From NCBI RefSeq assembly GCF_022447245.1, contig NZ_JAKVBC010000002.1, forward strand, positions 218,278 through 282,277: a stretch of 64,000 nt of DNA, written 5' to 3'. The notes under the pieces were generated by a model. It saw nothing but the letters and a program-made list of their open reading frames with translations. It did no database searches and had not been told where the DNA came from. This stretch comes from Kordia sp. (GTDB taxonomy: Bacteria; Bacteroidota; Bacteroidia; Flavobacteriales; Flavobacteriaceae). Shown piece after piece: positions 27,501 through 36,522 of this stretch. Made by a program: the position numbers and the translations under genes. Each line of letters starts with the position of its first letter. Position 1 is the first letter of the stretch.

Positions 27501-28747
27501 GAAACCGCTCCAAATCCTTGTTGAATAGTCGCAATATCACGAATTGATTCTAATAAAACAGAGTTTCCTGTTCCTATTGCTTCTGGATTATATCTATTAT
27601 TTTCATTATCAGGAAATGCGCTAGAAGGAGTTCCATTAAATATAATTGCTTGGTTCGTCCTCATTTTATCTGGATCAGATTCTCCTAAATCTTGTAAACC
27701 TACAATGTTACGTACGTTTTGCGTTTGTGCAGATCGGTTGGTTACCCACACTTCCACACGTGTAATTTCTACTGGCGTGTTTGGGAATGGATAGTTTGCT
27801 TGTGCAATATCGTATCGATCTCTAAAGTATTGTGATAAGAAAAAGTGACGATCCTCATCATAGTCTAAGGCAAATAATGCAAATTCTTCTATGGTTCCAC
27901 CGCCTTGAGCTGTGATACTTCTTGTTTGTGAACGTTGTTCGGAGAAAACTCCTGTGATACGTGTTTTCCCAAACTGTAGTTCTGTTTTTACACCAAATAA
28001 ACTTTGTGCACCTGTTATTAATGAGCTATTAAGAGGCATACTTACATTACCAACTTCAATTTTTTGTAAGATATCGTCTTCCGTTGGCGTATATTCTAAT
28101 TTGATTTGATTTTGGAAGTCAAATGTAGATTCTGTATCGTAGTTTGCATTAATTTTTAATCGCTCTCCTACTTTTCCTAATAAACTTAAACTAATTCGTT
28201 GATCAAAGTCAAAACTTAAGTTACTTCGGTTTCTTGGCGACAACGCTGGATTGTCATTTTTTTGGAAACGTACTCCTAAGTCAATTGCCACAGAACCTTG
28301 CGGGATTACTTCAATGGTATTTCCTCCAAAAATATTTTCAAAGAAGTTTGAGTTGACATAGAATTTTGGCAATAAGTTTTTTTGTGCGTCTTCTGAGCCT
28401 TCTTTTTTACCAGAAATTGCATTAATCTTTTCTTTAAAGTATCCTTTCATAGTTTCCTTAAGCAATAACTCTCGGTATTGTTTAGGCGTCAAGATTAAAG
28501 GATAGCTAATATCATAGTTACTAACCGTTTCTGTATAGATATATCGATCTGTTTTTGGATCATAGGTATATTTAGAGACAATGCTTGATGGATCTTTTAA
28601 TTTTATTTTTCCAATAGCATAACCCGTTTTCGTTGAGTCTTGCGGCGTTGTCGGTTCTTGTGCCGCTAGTATGGTGCTAAATAACAAAGCAAATACGACA
28701 AGCGTATTTTTGGTATATTTTGTTATCCGGTTGGTAATGTTTTCCAA
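21530..28747 (-). CDS. sprA: SprA, outer membrane translocon of the type IX secretion system
   Basis: A 2405-residue protein, the size of SprA from gliding Flavobacteriia. It has a signal peptide (1-29, 'LLFSTILAAQ'), many beta-strand segments with alternating aromatic residues, and the terminal strand 'SGITLRYNFGN' typical of outer membrane proteins. SprA forms the giant single-chain 36-strand barrel through which T9SS substrates, including gliding adhesins, cross the outer membrane (structure known for F. johnsoniae). No stop or frameshift is seen in the 7.2-kb gene. It starts 5 bp after ruvA and lies before gcvH, an order conserved in Flavobacteriia. Expected partners (PorV, Plug) are not in the window. 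Confidence 0.96.
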   Translation of the reverse strand: MENITNRITKYTKNTLVVFALLFSTILAAQEPTTPQDSTKTGYAIGKIKLKDPSSIVSKYTYDPKTDRYIYTETVSNYDISYPLILTPKQYRELLLKETMKGYFKEKINAISGKKEGSEDAQKNLLPKFYVNSNFFENIFGGNTIEVIPQGSVAIDLGVRFQKNDNPALSPRNRSNLSFDFDQRISLSLLGKVGERLKINANYDTESTFDFQNQIKLEYTPTEDDILQKIEVGNVSMPLNSSLITGAQSLFGVKTELQFGKTRITGVFSEQRSQTRSITAQGGGTIEEFALFALDYDEDRHFFLSQYFRDRYDIAQANYPFPNTPVEITRVEVWVTNRSAQTQNVRNIVGLQDLGESDPDKMRTNQAIIFNGTPSSAFPDNENNRYNPEAIGTGNSVLLESIRDIATIQQGFGAVSSSVQQGFDYVYLENARKLNENEYKVDTKLGYISLNQRLSNDEVLAVAYQFTANGQVYQVGEFANGGIDATQVTNTDADGNPTEIQNQNLVVKLLKSAITEVEDPIWDLMMKNIYSTDAYQLSPEDFRLNILYTDPSPVNYITAAEGGPPLPADVADEILLRVFNLDRLDIYQNPQPGGDGFFDYLPGITVDQEFGRIIFTTVEPFGEYLFEKLRNSATEDYDDPNDYNANQSRYVYRAMYKETKAGALDDAELNKFQLKGRYKSQGGDGIPLGAFNVPRGSVVVTAGGRVLQEGIDYTVNYQLGRVQILDEALKASNTPINVSVENNSLFGQQNKRFTGINIEHQFNENFLIGATYLNLNERPITQKANYGAEPVNNSIFGFNGNYSTEVPFLTRLVNKLPNIDTDVPSNVSIRGEFAYLLPGSPKNADFQGEATAYVDDFEGAQSTIDIKSPLGWFLASTPGTPDNSLGDNLGGQFGNDQLEYGYNRAKLAWYTIDPIFYGNQAPGEISPADVSTSETRRIFVEEIFPQTDISRCQTTVQKTLYLAYYPSERGPYNNNPTFAGQPEQQNWAGIMRPVTTTNFEQANVEYIQFWLLDPYFSSGNTSSTGGELVLNIGNISEDILKDGRKQYENGLPEADAVNPLVTQTAWGQVPQTQSLVYAFDSEEANRQVQDIGLDGLNDTEEATRYDNYSGEADPAADNYQYFLNANGDVLQRYKNYNGTQGNSPITVTDTNRGSTTVPDVEDINRDQTMNTIDNYFQFRIPINPSIGTATSYITDERTSSRETPDGSVIESRWVQFKIPITDFYKQDTDDRISLDDLRAIRFIRMYMTGFNEPTVLRFGTLDLIRGDWRRYNLTLQDNGDDPQDGADANTQFDVNIVNIEENANKLPIGYVIPPGVVREQLNNNNTVIRQNEQSLGMVLCDLEAGDSRGVFKNIDIDLRQYKNLKMFVHAESLFGQTQQLADQEAVAFLRFGNDFTQNYYQVEIPLNVTLDNESSPEDVWKNEFDIPLALLTRIKAANFNNTSGATEVAYYNENAEEIVNQFAPYGTDERMRIAIIGNPTIGRVRSLMVGIKNATATGLDATDTPIGGIPICGEFWFNELRLAELENRGGWAAVGSLDANLADFATVSATGRISTVGFGNIEQSPNDRSREEIKQYDVVTNISLGQLLPKKWGIKIPFNYSIGEEIITPEFDPFYQDIRLEDRLDLAETQAERDRIENEAINYTKRKSINFIGVRKERGAEKKARFYDVENLTLSYSYNETEHHDYEIKSLRDQNVRAGLDYNFNFQPKSIEPFKKNDSLFTGRYWKWLKDFNFNPLPTSISLNSNITRSFNDQIYRDPLLPEAEIGNLPRLQQRNFLFDWSYAINYNLTNSLRFNFTAANNNIVNNYFDENGDINADLGIWDGFWDIGDPNTHTQSLQLTYDLPLNKIPTFSFLTASYSYTGDFNWQRGSDVLQEVAGERLNTIQNANTHNLNATLDMTKFYKYIGFVRKRKGNAKTNLKTRNPRRPGVPTDNAADQDKKKTSNKASVGTKIFNTLVDVVGSVKRVNISYSENNGKVLPGYTPSIGFIGTLKPSLGFVFGSQADVRYEAARQGYLTEFTGFNQQFTQVHNKNLDITAMLEPMRDLKIDMVANRNFSENFSEQFNVQNGEYISLSPNGAGNTFGNFGISTLLIKTAFKKSDENQSATFADFENNRQIIARRLAQANGQPLTDTDGDGFPDGFGKTNQAVLLPAFLAAYSGQDANNVKLGAFRDVPIPNWTIKYTGLMRLKWFKKRFKRFSLTHGYRSSYTVNSFRNNLDYDAANPFGASNLDQGGNFHNQNIFSNINLVEQFNPLLRIDMEMKNSVKILAEVKRDRALSLSFDNNLLTEVSGNEYIVGLGYRFKDVRIDTRIAGKKTTLKGDLNLKADLSLRDNITIIRSLDLFNNQVTAGQTLWSLKFTADYALSRNLTALFYYDHTFSEFAVSTAFPQTTIRSGITLRYNFGN

Positions 28748-28752
28748 AGTAA

Positions 28753-29334
28753 TTATAAGTTTTTTAATGCCATTTTGATTAACTCTTCTACACTTCCGTT
28801 TGGCATTTCTTTAATTATTTTATCGAGTACTTTTTCAGATTGCTTTCTTGTGTAACCTAATACTTCCAAAGCTGATAACGTTTCTTCTTTGTTTGTATTG
28901 CTTTGAGACATCGAAACTTCATCAAGATCGTATAATTTTAAGATTTTATCCTTTAATTTGATAATGACACGTTGTGCAGTTTTAGCTCCAATTCCTTTTA
29001 TACTTTGAACAGTTGCCACATCTCCACTACCAATTGCTTCACATATTTGTTCGGCGGTTAGTGAGGATAACATAGTACGGGCTGTGCTTGTTCCAATTCC
29101 AGAAACTGAGATCAATAAGCGAAATACTGCGCGTTCTGCTTTTTGAAAAAAACCATAAAGTGTATGTGCATCTTCGCGAACATGAAGATGCGTGTATAAT
29201 TTTACATTTTCTTGATTGGGGATTTGCGTATAAGTAGTTAAAGAGATATTGATAAAGTATCCGACTCCACTGCATTCTATCACTACATCTGTTGGATTTT
29301 TCTCTACGAGCTTCCCTTGAATATGAGCAATCAT
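28753..29334 (-). CDS. ruvA: Holliday junction branch migration protein RuvA
   Basis: A 193-residue RuvA: OB-fold N-terminal domain ('MIAHIQGKLVEKNPTDVVIE'), then two helix-hairpin-helix motifs ('LLISVSGIGTSTARTML' and 'SIKGIGAKTAQRVIIKLK') and a C-terminal domain III (about 145-193) that contacts RuvB. It tetramerises on Holliday junctions and guides the RuvB motor, which is encoded at 35408-36430, 6 kb away. It lies 93 bp after maeB and 5 bp before sprA, so it is likely co-transcribed with sprA. Confidence 0.97.
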   Translation of the reverse strand: MIAHIQGKLVEKNPTDVVIECSGVGYFINISLTTYTQIPNQENVKLYTHLHVREDAHTLYGFFQKAERAVFRLLISVSGIGTSTARTMLSSLTAEQICEAIGSGDVATVQSIKGIGAKTAQRVIIKLKDKILKLYDLDEVSMSQSNTNKEETLSALEVLGYTRKQSEKVLDKIIKEMPNGSVEELIKMALKNL

Positions 29335-29427
29335 CTAATATTTACTAGTTAAAGTTTCAAATGTAATAAATTTATTCACATTTATTTAACCATTTGCACC
29401 TTTAATATACTAATCTTGTATCGTTAT

Positions 29428-31728
29428 TTATAATTCTTCTTCTTTTCGTTGCTGCCACTTTTCTTTTTCTTGTGCATCAACTGCTGCTACAGCTGCCATG
29501 TTAATCATTTCATCTACGCTTGCACCAAGTTGTAAAATGTGAACGGGCTTCCTCATTCCAAGCATAATTGGACCAATGGAGTCCGCTTTATTTAACTCTT
29601 TCATGAGTTTATAAGTAATGTTTGCCGAATCTAGGTTTGGAAAAACTAAAGTATTGACTTCTTTTCCTGCCAATTTTGAAAACGGGAATTTTTCTGAGAG
29701 CATTTCCCGATTCAAGGCAAAGTCTGATTGCACAGCTCCATCTGCATTGATCTCAGGATAATATCTATGTAGATACTGAACAGCTTCTCTCACCTTTTTT
29801 GCATTTTCATGTTCAGAAGAGCCAAAGTTAGAATACGACAACATAGCAATATTTGGCTCTAGTCCAAACATTTTCACGGTTAATGCTGTCATTTGTGCAA
29901 TTTTCGCCAAATCTCGTGCAGACGGATCAATATTGATTGAGGTATCTGATAAGAATATTGGTCCACGTTCTGTAATCATTAAGTTTGTGGTAGCTGCTTT
30001 TCGTACGCCTTTTGCCGTTCCAATGAGCTCTAACATTGGTTTTACAACCGTTGGATAACTTCTTGAATATCCTGAAATAAGTCCATCCGCATAACCATCA
30101 TTTACCAACATTGCTGCAAAGTAGTTACGTTCACGCATTTTCTTTTGCGCATCAATAAGTGTTACTCCTTTACGTTTTCTAGATTCCCAATAAATTTTAG
30201 CAAACTTATCACGTTTTTCTAATTGTTCATCACTTTTAGGATCAATAATTTCAACATCGCCATCAAATTCTAATTCGTCTCTGAGTTCATGGATAAGCTT
30301 TTCATTTCCTAAGAGAATTGGAATTGCAATACCTTCATCGTATACATATTGTGCCGCTTTGAGCACATCCAAGTGATCTGATTCTGCAAATACAATTCGT
30401 TTTGGATTGGTACGCGCTCTTTTGTGTAATAATCGAATGATTTTATTGTCTGCTCCTAACCTGTGTAAAAGTTCATCTTCATAACGCGCCCAATCATCTA
30501 TAGGTTCTGTAGCCACTCCTGATTCCATTGCCGCTCTTGCTATTGCTGGAGGAATTTTTGCAATTAATCTAGGGTCAAATGGTTTTGGAATAATATATTC
30601 TTTTCCAAAGGCAAGTTTGGTTTCTGCATAAGCAATATTTACCTGCTCTGGAACGGGTTCTTTTGCTAATGCTGCAATGGCCTTTACAGCTGCCATTTTC
30701 ATTTCCTCATTAATCTTTGTTGCACGAACATCAAGAGCTCCGCGAAAGATGAATGGAAAACCAAGTACATTGTTTACCTGATTTGGATGATCTGATCGAC
30801 CTGTTGCCATGATAATATCATGACGGGAAGCAATGGCTTCCTCATAAGAGATTTCTGGTGTCGGATTTGCCATAGCGAATACAATTGGATTGTCTGCCAT
30901 AGAACGTAACATATCTTGCGAAACTATATTTCCAACAGAAAGTCCCAAAAACACATCTGCTCCTTGCATGGCATCTGCCAGTGAGTCATAGTGTTTAGAA
31001 GTCCTAAAACGTGCTTGCATTGGCGATAAATCTGTTCGATCCTTATGTAGCAAACCATCTACATCAAACATAGCGATGTTTTCTAGTTTTGCACCAAGTG
31101 CTTCATATAAATTCATACATGAAATAGCTGCTGAACCTGCACCTGAGACTACAAAACGAACGTTTTCTATTTTTTTCTCCGCCAATTCCAAGGCATTGAT
31201 TAACGCCGCAGAAGAGATAATTGCTGTTCCATGCTGATCATCGTGCATCACAGGAATATCTAGTTCTTCAATAAGTCTGCGTTCTATTTCAAATGCTTCA
31301 GGTGCTTTGATATCTTCTAGATTGATTCCTCCAAAAGTAGGAGCAATGTTCTTTACCGTTTCAATGAATTGGCCTACATCTTTGGTATCTACTTCAATAT
31401 CAAAAACATCGATATCTGCAAAAATTTTGAACAACAATCCTTTTCCTTCCATCACTGGCTTTGAAGCTTCTGGACCAATATCTCCTAAACCTAAGACTGC
31501 AGTTCCGTTAGAAATTACAGCAACCAAATTTCCTTTGGTAGTGTATTTATAAACATTTTTTTTATCCTTTTCTATTTCTAAACAAGGCTCTGCAACTCCT
31601 GGTGAATATGCTAAGGACAAGTCACGTTGCGTAGAATATCTTTTCGTAGGAACTACTTTGATTTTCCCTGGTTGCGGTTTAGCATGATATACAAGAGCTT
31701 CTCTCCTTTTACGTTCTTTGTTGCTCAT
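29428..31728 (-). CDS. maeB: NADP-dependent malic enzyme (MaeB type, with phosphotransacetylase-like domain)
   Basis: A 766-residue fused enzyme. Residues 1 to about 430 form the malic enzyme domain that oxidatively decarboxylates malate to pyruvate with NADP: 'SLAYSPGVAEPC', 'DDQHGTAIISSAALINAL' and the nucleotide motif 'VVSGAGSAAISCM' are present. Residues about 430-766 form a phosphate acetyltransferase-like domain ('GLISGYSRSYPTVVKPMLELIG', split over helices) that in MaeB serves regulation rather than catalysis. Length fits MaeB (about 760). It has its own promoter-like element at 31752-31759 and leads the ruvA-sprA row. Confidence 0.95.
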   Translation of the reverse strand: MSNKERKRREALVYHAKPQPGKIKVVPTKRYSTQRDLSLAYSPGVAEPCLEIEKDKKNVYKYTTKGNLVAVISNGTAVLGLGDIGPEASKPVMEGKGLLFKIFADIDVFDIEVDTKDVGQFIETVKNIAPTFGGINLEDIKAPEAFEIERRLIEELDIPVMHDDQHGTAIISSAALINALELAEKKIENVRFVVSGAGSAAISCMNLYEALGAKLENIAMFDVDGLLHKDRTDLSPMQARFRTSKHYDSLADAMQGADVFLGLSVGNIVSQDMLRSMADNPIVFAMANPTPEISYEEAIASRHDIIMATGRSDHPNQVNNVLGFPFIFRGALDVRATKINEEMKMAAVKAIAALAKEPVPEQVNIAYAETKLAFGKEYIIPKPFDPRLIAKIPPAIARAAMESGVATEPIDDWARYEDELLHRLGADNKIIRLLHKRARTNPKRIVFAESDHLDVLKAAQYVYDEGIAIPILLGNEKLIHELRDELEFDGDVEIIDPKSDEQLEKRDKFAKIYWESRKRKGVTLIDAQKKMRERNYFAAMLVNDGYADGLISGYSRSYPTVVKPMLELIGTAKGVRKAATTNLMITERGPIFLSDTSINIDPSARDLAKIAQMTALTVKMFGLEPNIAMLSYSNFGSSEHENAKKVREAVQYLHRYYPEINADGAVQSDFALNREMLSEKFPFSKLAGKEVNTLVFPNLDSANITYKLMKELNKADSIGPIMLGMRKPVHILQLGASVDEMINMAAVAAVDAQEKEKWQQRKEEEL

Positions 31729-31751
31729 ATTTTTTCTTTAGATACGAAATG

Positions 31752-31759
31752 CAAATGTA
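31752..31759 (-). promoter_or_regulatory. -7 element for maeB
   Basis: TACATTTG on the minus strand matches TAnnTTTG exactly, 23 bp upstream of the maeB ATG. No convincing -33 TTG at the normal distance was seen. Confidence 0.45.
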
Positions 31760-31785
31760 GCATTTTTGAGAGAAAGGAAAGTAAG

Positions 31786-31820
31786 AAAAAAGGTCATAGT
31801 ATGTTAATTTCTATGACCTT
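31786..31820 (-). terminator. Minus-strand terminator upstream of maeB
   Basis: A 10-bp stem (31790-31799 AAGGTCATAG with 31811-31820) and 11-base loop, followed on the minus strand by six T. It can only end minus-strand transcripts that come from the 31.8-33.0 kb gap or from queG, so it marks the 3' end of a former or unrecognised gene there. Confidence 0.75.
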
Positions 31821-33030
31821 CTGAAAACATAAACTATCCTAAATTGATCTTTCCCCGCTAATTTATTTGATAGTTTTAAGTTCTCAACTTAAAAAATAGC
31901 ATTCAATACCATCTATACATATATTCAAATACCTAGTATAATCTAGCAACTTTATATTCTACATCACAACCTTGAAAACATCCAATAATTGTATATTTTC
32001 TTAAGGTTCTTCCACGCTCCGTTATCTTATTAGATGTGCATCTTGCAAACCTTCTTTTTCCTTAGAATTAATTTTACATTTTTTTGCATATTAAAATTAT
32101 TAACAACCCAAACACCTTACTGTTAACCAGTAAACACAATACACATTGCCAATACAGAATACTCTATTTCATATCTACTATATTTTCACAATAAAATATC
32201 TTGAAAAGTTGAAATAGAAATTGTTTTCTATGCTACTATTGCTTAGTCTAAGAAATCTGTAAAGTAAAATCATATATGAAGTATACAAAAGAGAAGTGGG
32301 TAAAAATCTAATCCATTTTAGCATGACTTCAACAACAATGCCCTCACATAGTTGAGTGATATACTATCTATGATTAAAAGTAATCATCTTGAAAGTTAAA
32401 TCAATAATTGAAAGCTTCTAATTTTTTACTGAAAAGCTCATAAAGTATTTTTCTTCAAAATACTTGCAACAACAAACACATCCATATTTTTACTTTCCAA
32501 AGCAACAGCAAAACCCTTTCATAATACTTATATGCTCCACCTTAATTCCTCAAATCTAAATATATGCGATCAACTGCATTGATAATTATATTTTGAGTTA
32601 GATCATGCTATGATATTTTCAATCAACAATATATTTATAAGATTAATATCACTATCAATTATTTGTTGAATTTGATCTATACAATTAACTTCAAATCATA
32701 TAATATCCCAATAATATGTTCCTATGCTAAGGGTCATTTCATTTTCTTCTTTTACTCTCAAAACTTTGCTAGGAGCTTACTTCTTACAAGTAAAAAGAAG
32801 TAATTAAGAAATAAAAATTATTAAAAGGTGTTTATTGAATGAAATATGTCATTTTTCGCTATGTGAATACGAAGATTTTTTTCGATTTAACAATTTCCCT
32901 AAAGTTGAGGAATTCAAATAACAAAATAAAGAAAGATAAAGCTCTTCATAAAATGTATAGCGTTTTACATTTCGAGCTAAAAAGTACTTAATATAAAATG
33001 CAAAAATATGCAATAGTCAATTAAAATTTG
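31821..33030. other. 1.2-kb stretch without an intact gene
   Basis: AT-rich DNA with stop codons in all six frames and no frame over about 60 codons. No tRNA, repeat array or insertion sequence ends were seen. Coding-like fragments on the minus strand are listed separately (31933-32776). The part 32780-33030, next to queG, shows nothing recognisable. Confidence 0.6.
31933..32776 (-). pseudogene. Possible decayed minus-strand gene
   Basis: Minus-strand pieces look like protein but are broken by stops. Positions 32776-32699 encode about 26 residues ending in '...GTYYWDII' before TGA. Positions 32695-32606 encode about 30 residues in the same frame ('DQIQQIIDSDINLINILL'). Positions 32518-32441 encode 26 residues ('KGFAVALESKNMDVFVVA'). 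Positions 32061-31933 encode 42 residues ending 'GCDVEYKVARLY' and TAG. A terminator on the same strand follows at 31786-31820. The pieces share strand, and the first three share one frame, which suggests one gene after long decay. No family recognised. Chance frames in AT-rich DNA are a real alternative. Confidence 0.25.
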
Positions 33031-33963
33031 CTATTTTTCTGTTTTTAAGAAGTTAATATTCCGAACCAAGCCAGCATATTTTGTACGCTTAACTGCAGAT
33101 TTACGAAAGATTTCACTGAAGACTTCGTGAGTAATTTCTTCCCATTCTTTTTTAGACATGGACAATAATTCAGGGTGTGGATTGAACAATGGTTCATTAT
33201 GTGGTTTTGAGAAACGATTCCACGGGCATACATCTTGACAAACATCGCAACCAAACATCCAATCATCAAATTGTCCTTGTACATGCGTTGGGATTTCGTT
33301 TTTGAGTTCGATGGTGAAATAAGAAATACATTTGCTTCCATCGACCACATAAGGCTCTACAATGGCTTGTGTTGGACAAGCATCGATACAAGCAGTACAA
33401 CTTCCACAGTGATCTGTGACTGGCGAATCGTATTCAAGTTCTAAATCAATGATGAGTTCTGCAATGAAATAAAAAGAACCTACTTTTTGCGTGAGTAGAT
33501 TGCTGTGCTTTCCAATCCAACCCAATCCACTTTTTGCTGCCCAAGCTTTGTCTAACACAGGCGCAGAATCTACAAATGCTCTTCCTGAAACTTCTCCGAT
33601 TTCATCTTGAATGAAGTTGAGCAAGTGTTTTAATTTGTCTTTAATCACAAAATGATAATCCATTCCATAGGCATACTTGGAAATTTTTGGAGCTTCTGCA
33701 TCTTTTTGTGTTTCGGATGGATAGTAATTTAATAGTAAAGACACTACCGATTTTGAATCTTCCACCAATTTCGTTGGATCGAGTCGCTTATCGAAATGAT
33801 TTTCCATGTATTTCATTTCGCCATGCATGTTTTTATTGAGCCAAGCTTCTAATCGCGGCGCTTCTTCTTCAAGAAATGCTGCTTTTGAAATTCCACAAGA
33901 CAGAAAACCTAAGCGTTTTGCCTCAGCTTTGATGAGTTCTGTATGTTTTTGTGTTGAATTCAA
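33031..33963 (-). CDS. queG: Epoxyqueuosine reductase QueG
   Basis: A 310-residue cobalamin-dependent enzyme for the last step of queuosine synthesis, reduction of epoxyqueuosine in tRNA. Two [4Fe-4S] clusters are shown by '[16 protein letters not shown]' and '[11 protein letters not shown]'. '[10 protein letters not shown]', '[10 protein letters not shown]' and '[24 protein letters not shown]' are typical family stretches, the latter with the catalytic Asp. Its ATG overlaps the stop of the P450 gene (ATGA, 33960-33963), so the two are coupled. No other queuosine genes are in the window. Confidence 0.95.
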   Translation of the reverse strand: MNSTQKHTELIKAEAKRLGFLSCGISKAAFLEEEAPRLEAWLNKNMHGEMKYMENHFDKRLDPTKLVEDSKSVVSLLLNYYPSETQKDAEAPKISKYAYGMDYHFVIKDKLKHLLNFIQDEIGEVSGRAFVDSAPVLDKAWAAKSGLGWIGKHSNLLTQKVGSFYFIAELIIDLELEYDSPVTDHCGSCTACIDACPTQAIVEPYVVDGSKCISYFTIELKNEIPTHVQGQFDDWMFGCDVCQDVCPWNRFSKPHNEPLFNPHPELLSMSKKEWEEITHEVFSEIFRKSAVKRTKYAGLVRNINFLKTEK

Positions 33964-35293
33964 GGAGTCCTTTTTGTAAATTTCAGCGTAAGATTGATTG
34001 GTTTTAATGTGATTAGCGGCGCAACTTCTACTTTTTCTTGATCCGTTTCTATGTGATATTTTTTAAGCATTTCATACACTGTTAACATCATTTCATAGAG
34101 CGCAAAACCATTTCCAATACACATTCTTGGTCCAGCTCCAAAAGGAAAGTAATAACCCGCAGTTTCTTTTCGGTGTTCGTCTGAGAAACGCTCTGGTTTA
34201 AATTCATCTGGGTTTTTCCAGTATTTTTCGTTTCTATGTAATTCGTAAAAAGAAATTCCGATCATGGTTCCTTTTTTTATATGATAGTCTGCAAACGAAT
34301 CGTCTTCTATCGCCACTCTATCAGTAATCCAAGCTGGCGGATACAATCGCATGGATTCTTCAACACAGTTTTTTACATAGTTGAGTTTTGCAATTTTTTC
34401 CATCGGCGGCAAATCATCATCAATAGCTTCAAATTCTAACAAGGCTTTTTGATATACTTCAGGATTTTTTGCGATCAAATGAAACGTAAATGTAAGTGCA
34501 TTAGCGGTAGTTTCGTGCCCAGCTACAAAGAAGATCAAGATTTCGTCAATTAATTGCTCATTGGTCATCGATGTTCCATCATCTTCATATTTCGCTTTGA
34601 GCAACATGTCTAATAAGTCATCATTTCCTTATTGGAAGCGCGACGTTCATCGATAACTTTATTGATAATTTCGCGACTTTCTTCTACTAGTTTTAAATGC
34701 TTTTTTACCAAACCACTGATTACGTACCACCATTTTTTATGCGGTTGTCGAATTTCACGAATGATAAAATCCTGCAATGTTTCTATGATATCCTGCAAAC
34801 GATGCATGGTGGTATCGTCTGAAGAATAGTTGAATAGTGATTTTGCCACCACATGAAACGCCAATTCATTCATGATTGGATACGAATCGATACTTTTATT
34901 TTCTGGAAGATTCTCGATTTGCTTTTCGATAGTTCTTTCCATGATTGCCACTAGTTTTTGCAGCTTTTCTTTATGGAATGCAGGCTGAATGAGTCGTCGC
35001 TGTTTTAACCAATAATCTCCACTGGAAGTCAACAACCCCTTTCCAACGTACTTTGATAAGAATTTTGTTTGAATTTTGGACTTGTTATAGTTTCGATGAT
35101 TTTTTCGCAGTAGATGTTTTGTAATTTCAGCATCTCGTGTTAACATTACTGTATTCGCAAATGGCGGCTTAATTGCAAACGAACCTCCATGTTTTTGAAA
35201 ACCATCTTTATGAAATGGAATTGGGTTTCTAGTAATTGACGATGATTTTAGAAACAACTTGAAAAACGGAATCTTATTTGGGTATTTGTACAT
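33960..35293 (-). pseudogene. Cytochrome P450, frameshifted as written
   Basis: Two adjacent frames make one P450. The N-terminal part (35293-34610) ends 'ERRASNKEMMTY' at a TAG; the C-terminal part (34607-33960) has the I-helix 'FFVAGHETTANAL', the ExxR motif 'EESMR', 'PERF', and the heme loop 'FPFGAGPRMCIGNGFALYE'. At plus-strand 34624-34626 three T stand where four (four A in the gene) would restore 'KENDDLLDMLLK'. With one A added the protein has 444 residues, normal for bacterial P450s of the CYP4/CYP102-like group that hydroxylate fatty acids or alkanes. The heme Cys and Thr of the I-helix are intact; the substrate is unknown. Pseudogene or sequence error. Confidence 0.88.
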
Positions 35294-35407
35294 CTTGGTG
35301 TTAGGTGTTTGGTCGCTACGCTCCTTTATTTGTCTGCTTGTTGATTCGCTAATTTGTTATTCAAAAAATCTTTTCCATCTAAAATTCTTCATTAACAATT
35401 CCGCGTT

Positions 35408-36430
35408 TTAGAATAATCCTCCTTGAATTCCGCCTTTAACTCTTCCTAGATGTTTGTATGCCAATTCTGTGACTTCTCTTCCTCTTGGTGTTCGTATAAT
35501 GAATCCTTGTTGAATAAGAAATGGTTCGTATACTTCTTCGATGGTTTCACCACTTTCAGATACTGCTGTTGCCAAGGTTGTGATTCCGACTGGTCCACCT
35601 TTAAATTTATCTATAATTGTTGATAGAATTCTATTATCCATTTCATCCAATCCATAGGCATCCACATTTAAGGCTTTTAGGCTAAATCTTGCAATTTCGA
35701 TATCAATGGTACCATTTCCTTTGATTTGGGCAAAATCGCGCACTCTACGCAGTAATGCATTGGCAATACGTGGTGTTCCGCGACTTCTTCCTGCAATTTC
35801 TATAGCAGCTTCCATACTAATAGGAACATTTAATATTTGAGCACTTCGTTGTACGATAGTTGACAATAATTCTGTTGAATAATATTGTAATCGACTAGCG
35901 ATTCCAAAACGTGCACGCATTGGCGCTGTAAGCAATCCTGAACGTGTCGTAGCTCCAACTAATGTAAAAGGATTCAAATTGATTTGAACAGTTCTGGCAT
36001 TTGGTCCAGATTCGATCATGATATCAATCTTATAATCTTCCATCGCCGAATAGAGATATTCTTCCACAATGGGACTGAGACGATGTATTTCATCAATAAA
36101 TAATACATCACGTTCATCAAGATTGGTTAGCAATCCAGCTAAATCTCCTGGCTTATCTAATACAGGACCTGAAGTAACCTTAATACTTACACCAAGCTCA
36201 TTGGCTAATATATGGGCTAACGTAGTTTTTCCCAATCCCGGAGGACCATGAAATAACGTATGATCTAAGGCATCACCACGAAGATTAGCAGCCTGCACAA
36301 ATACTTGAAGATTTTCTAGCACTTGATCTTGTCCTGTAAAGTCATCAAAGGATAGTGGACGTAATGCTTTTTCAATGTCTAATTCTTCGGATGAATAGTT
36401 CTGATTTGTAGGGTCTAAGTTATCATTCAT
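35408..36430 (-). CDS. ruvB: Holliday junction branch migration ATPase RuvB
   Basis: A 340-residue AAA+ motor. Walker A '[13 protein letters not shown]', Walker B '[10 protein letters not shown]', sensor 1 '[11 protein letters not shown]' and the arginine-finger stretch 'PMRARFGI' are all intact; a winged-helix C-terminal domain ends '[14 protein letters not shown]'. It drives branch migration with RuvA (28753-29334). Start 36430 gives the standard N-terminus ('...[19 protein letters not shown]'). Transcribed separately: the coxA terminator lies just upstream and a -7-like element sits 6 bp before the ATG. Confidence 0.97.
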   Translation of the reverse strand: MNDNLDPTNQNYSSEELDIEKALRPLSFDDFTGQDQVLENLQVFVQAANLRGDALDHTLFHGPPGLGKTTLAHILANELGVSIKVTSGPVLDKPGDLAGLLTNLDERDVLFIDEIHRLSPIVEEYLYSAMEDYKIDIMIESGPNARTVQINLNPFTLVGATTRSGLLTAPMRARFGIASRLQYYSTELLSTIVQRSAQILNVPISMEAAIEIAGRSRGTPRIANALLRRVRDFAQIKGNGTIDIEIARFSLKALNVDAYGLDEMDNRILSTIIDKFKGGPVGITTLATAVSESGETIEEVYEPFLIQQGFIIRTPRGREVTELAYKHLGRVKGGIQGGLF

Positions 36431-36435
36431 TAAAA

Positions 36436-36443
36436 CAAAGATA
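36436..36443 (-). promoter_or_regulatory. -7 element very close to the ruvB start
   Basis: TATCTTTG on the minus strand matches TAnnTTTG and ends only 6 bp before the ruvB ATG, so a transcript from it would have almost no leader. Confidence 0.35.
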
Positions 36444-36449
36444 AAAAAG

Positions 36450-36477
36450 AAAAGCCTTTCTATGCAGAAAGGCTTTT
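36450..36477 (-). terminator. Terminator of the act-cox operon
   Basis: A 12-bp perfect stem (36450-36461 with 36466-36477) with a 4-base loop and a T-rich tail on the minus strand. It lies 46 bp past the coxA stop codon. Confidence 0.85.
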
Positions 36478-36522
36478 TATTATTTGTAATCTCTTATAAG
36501 AGAGTTGTGATTTTTTAAGATC

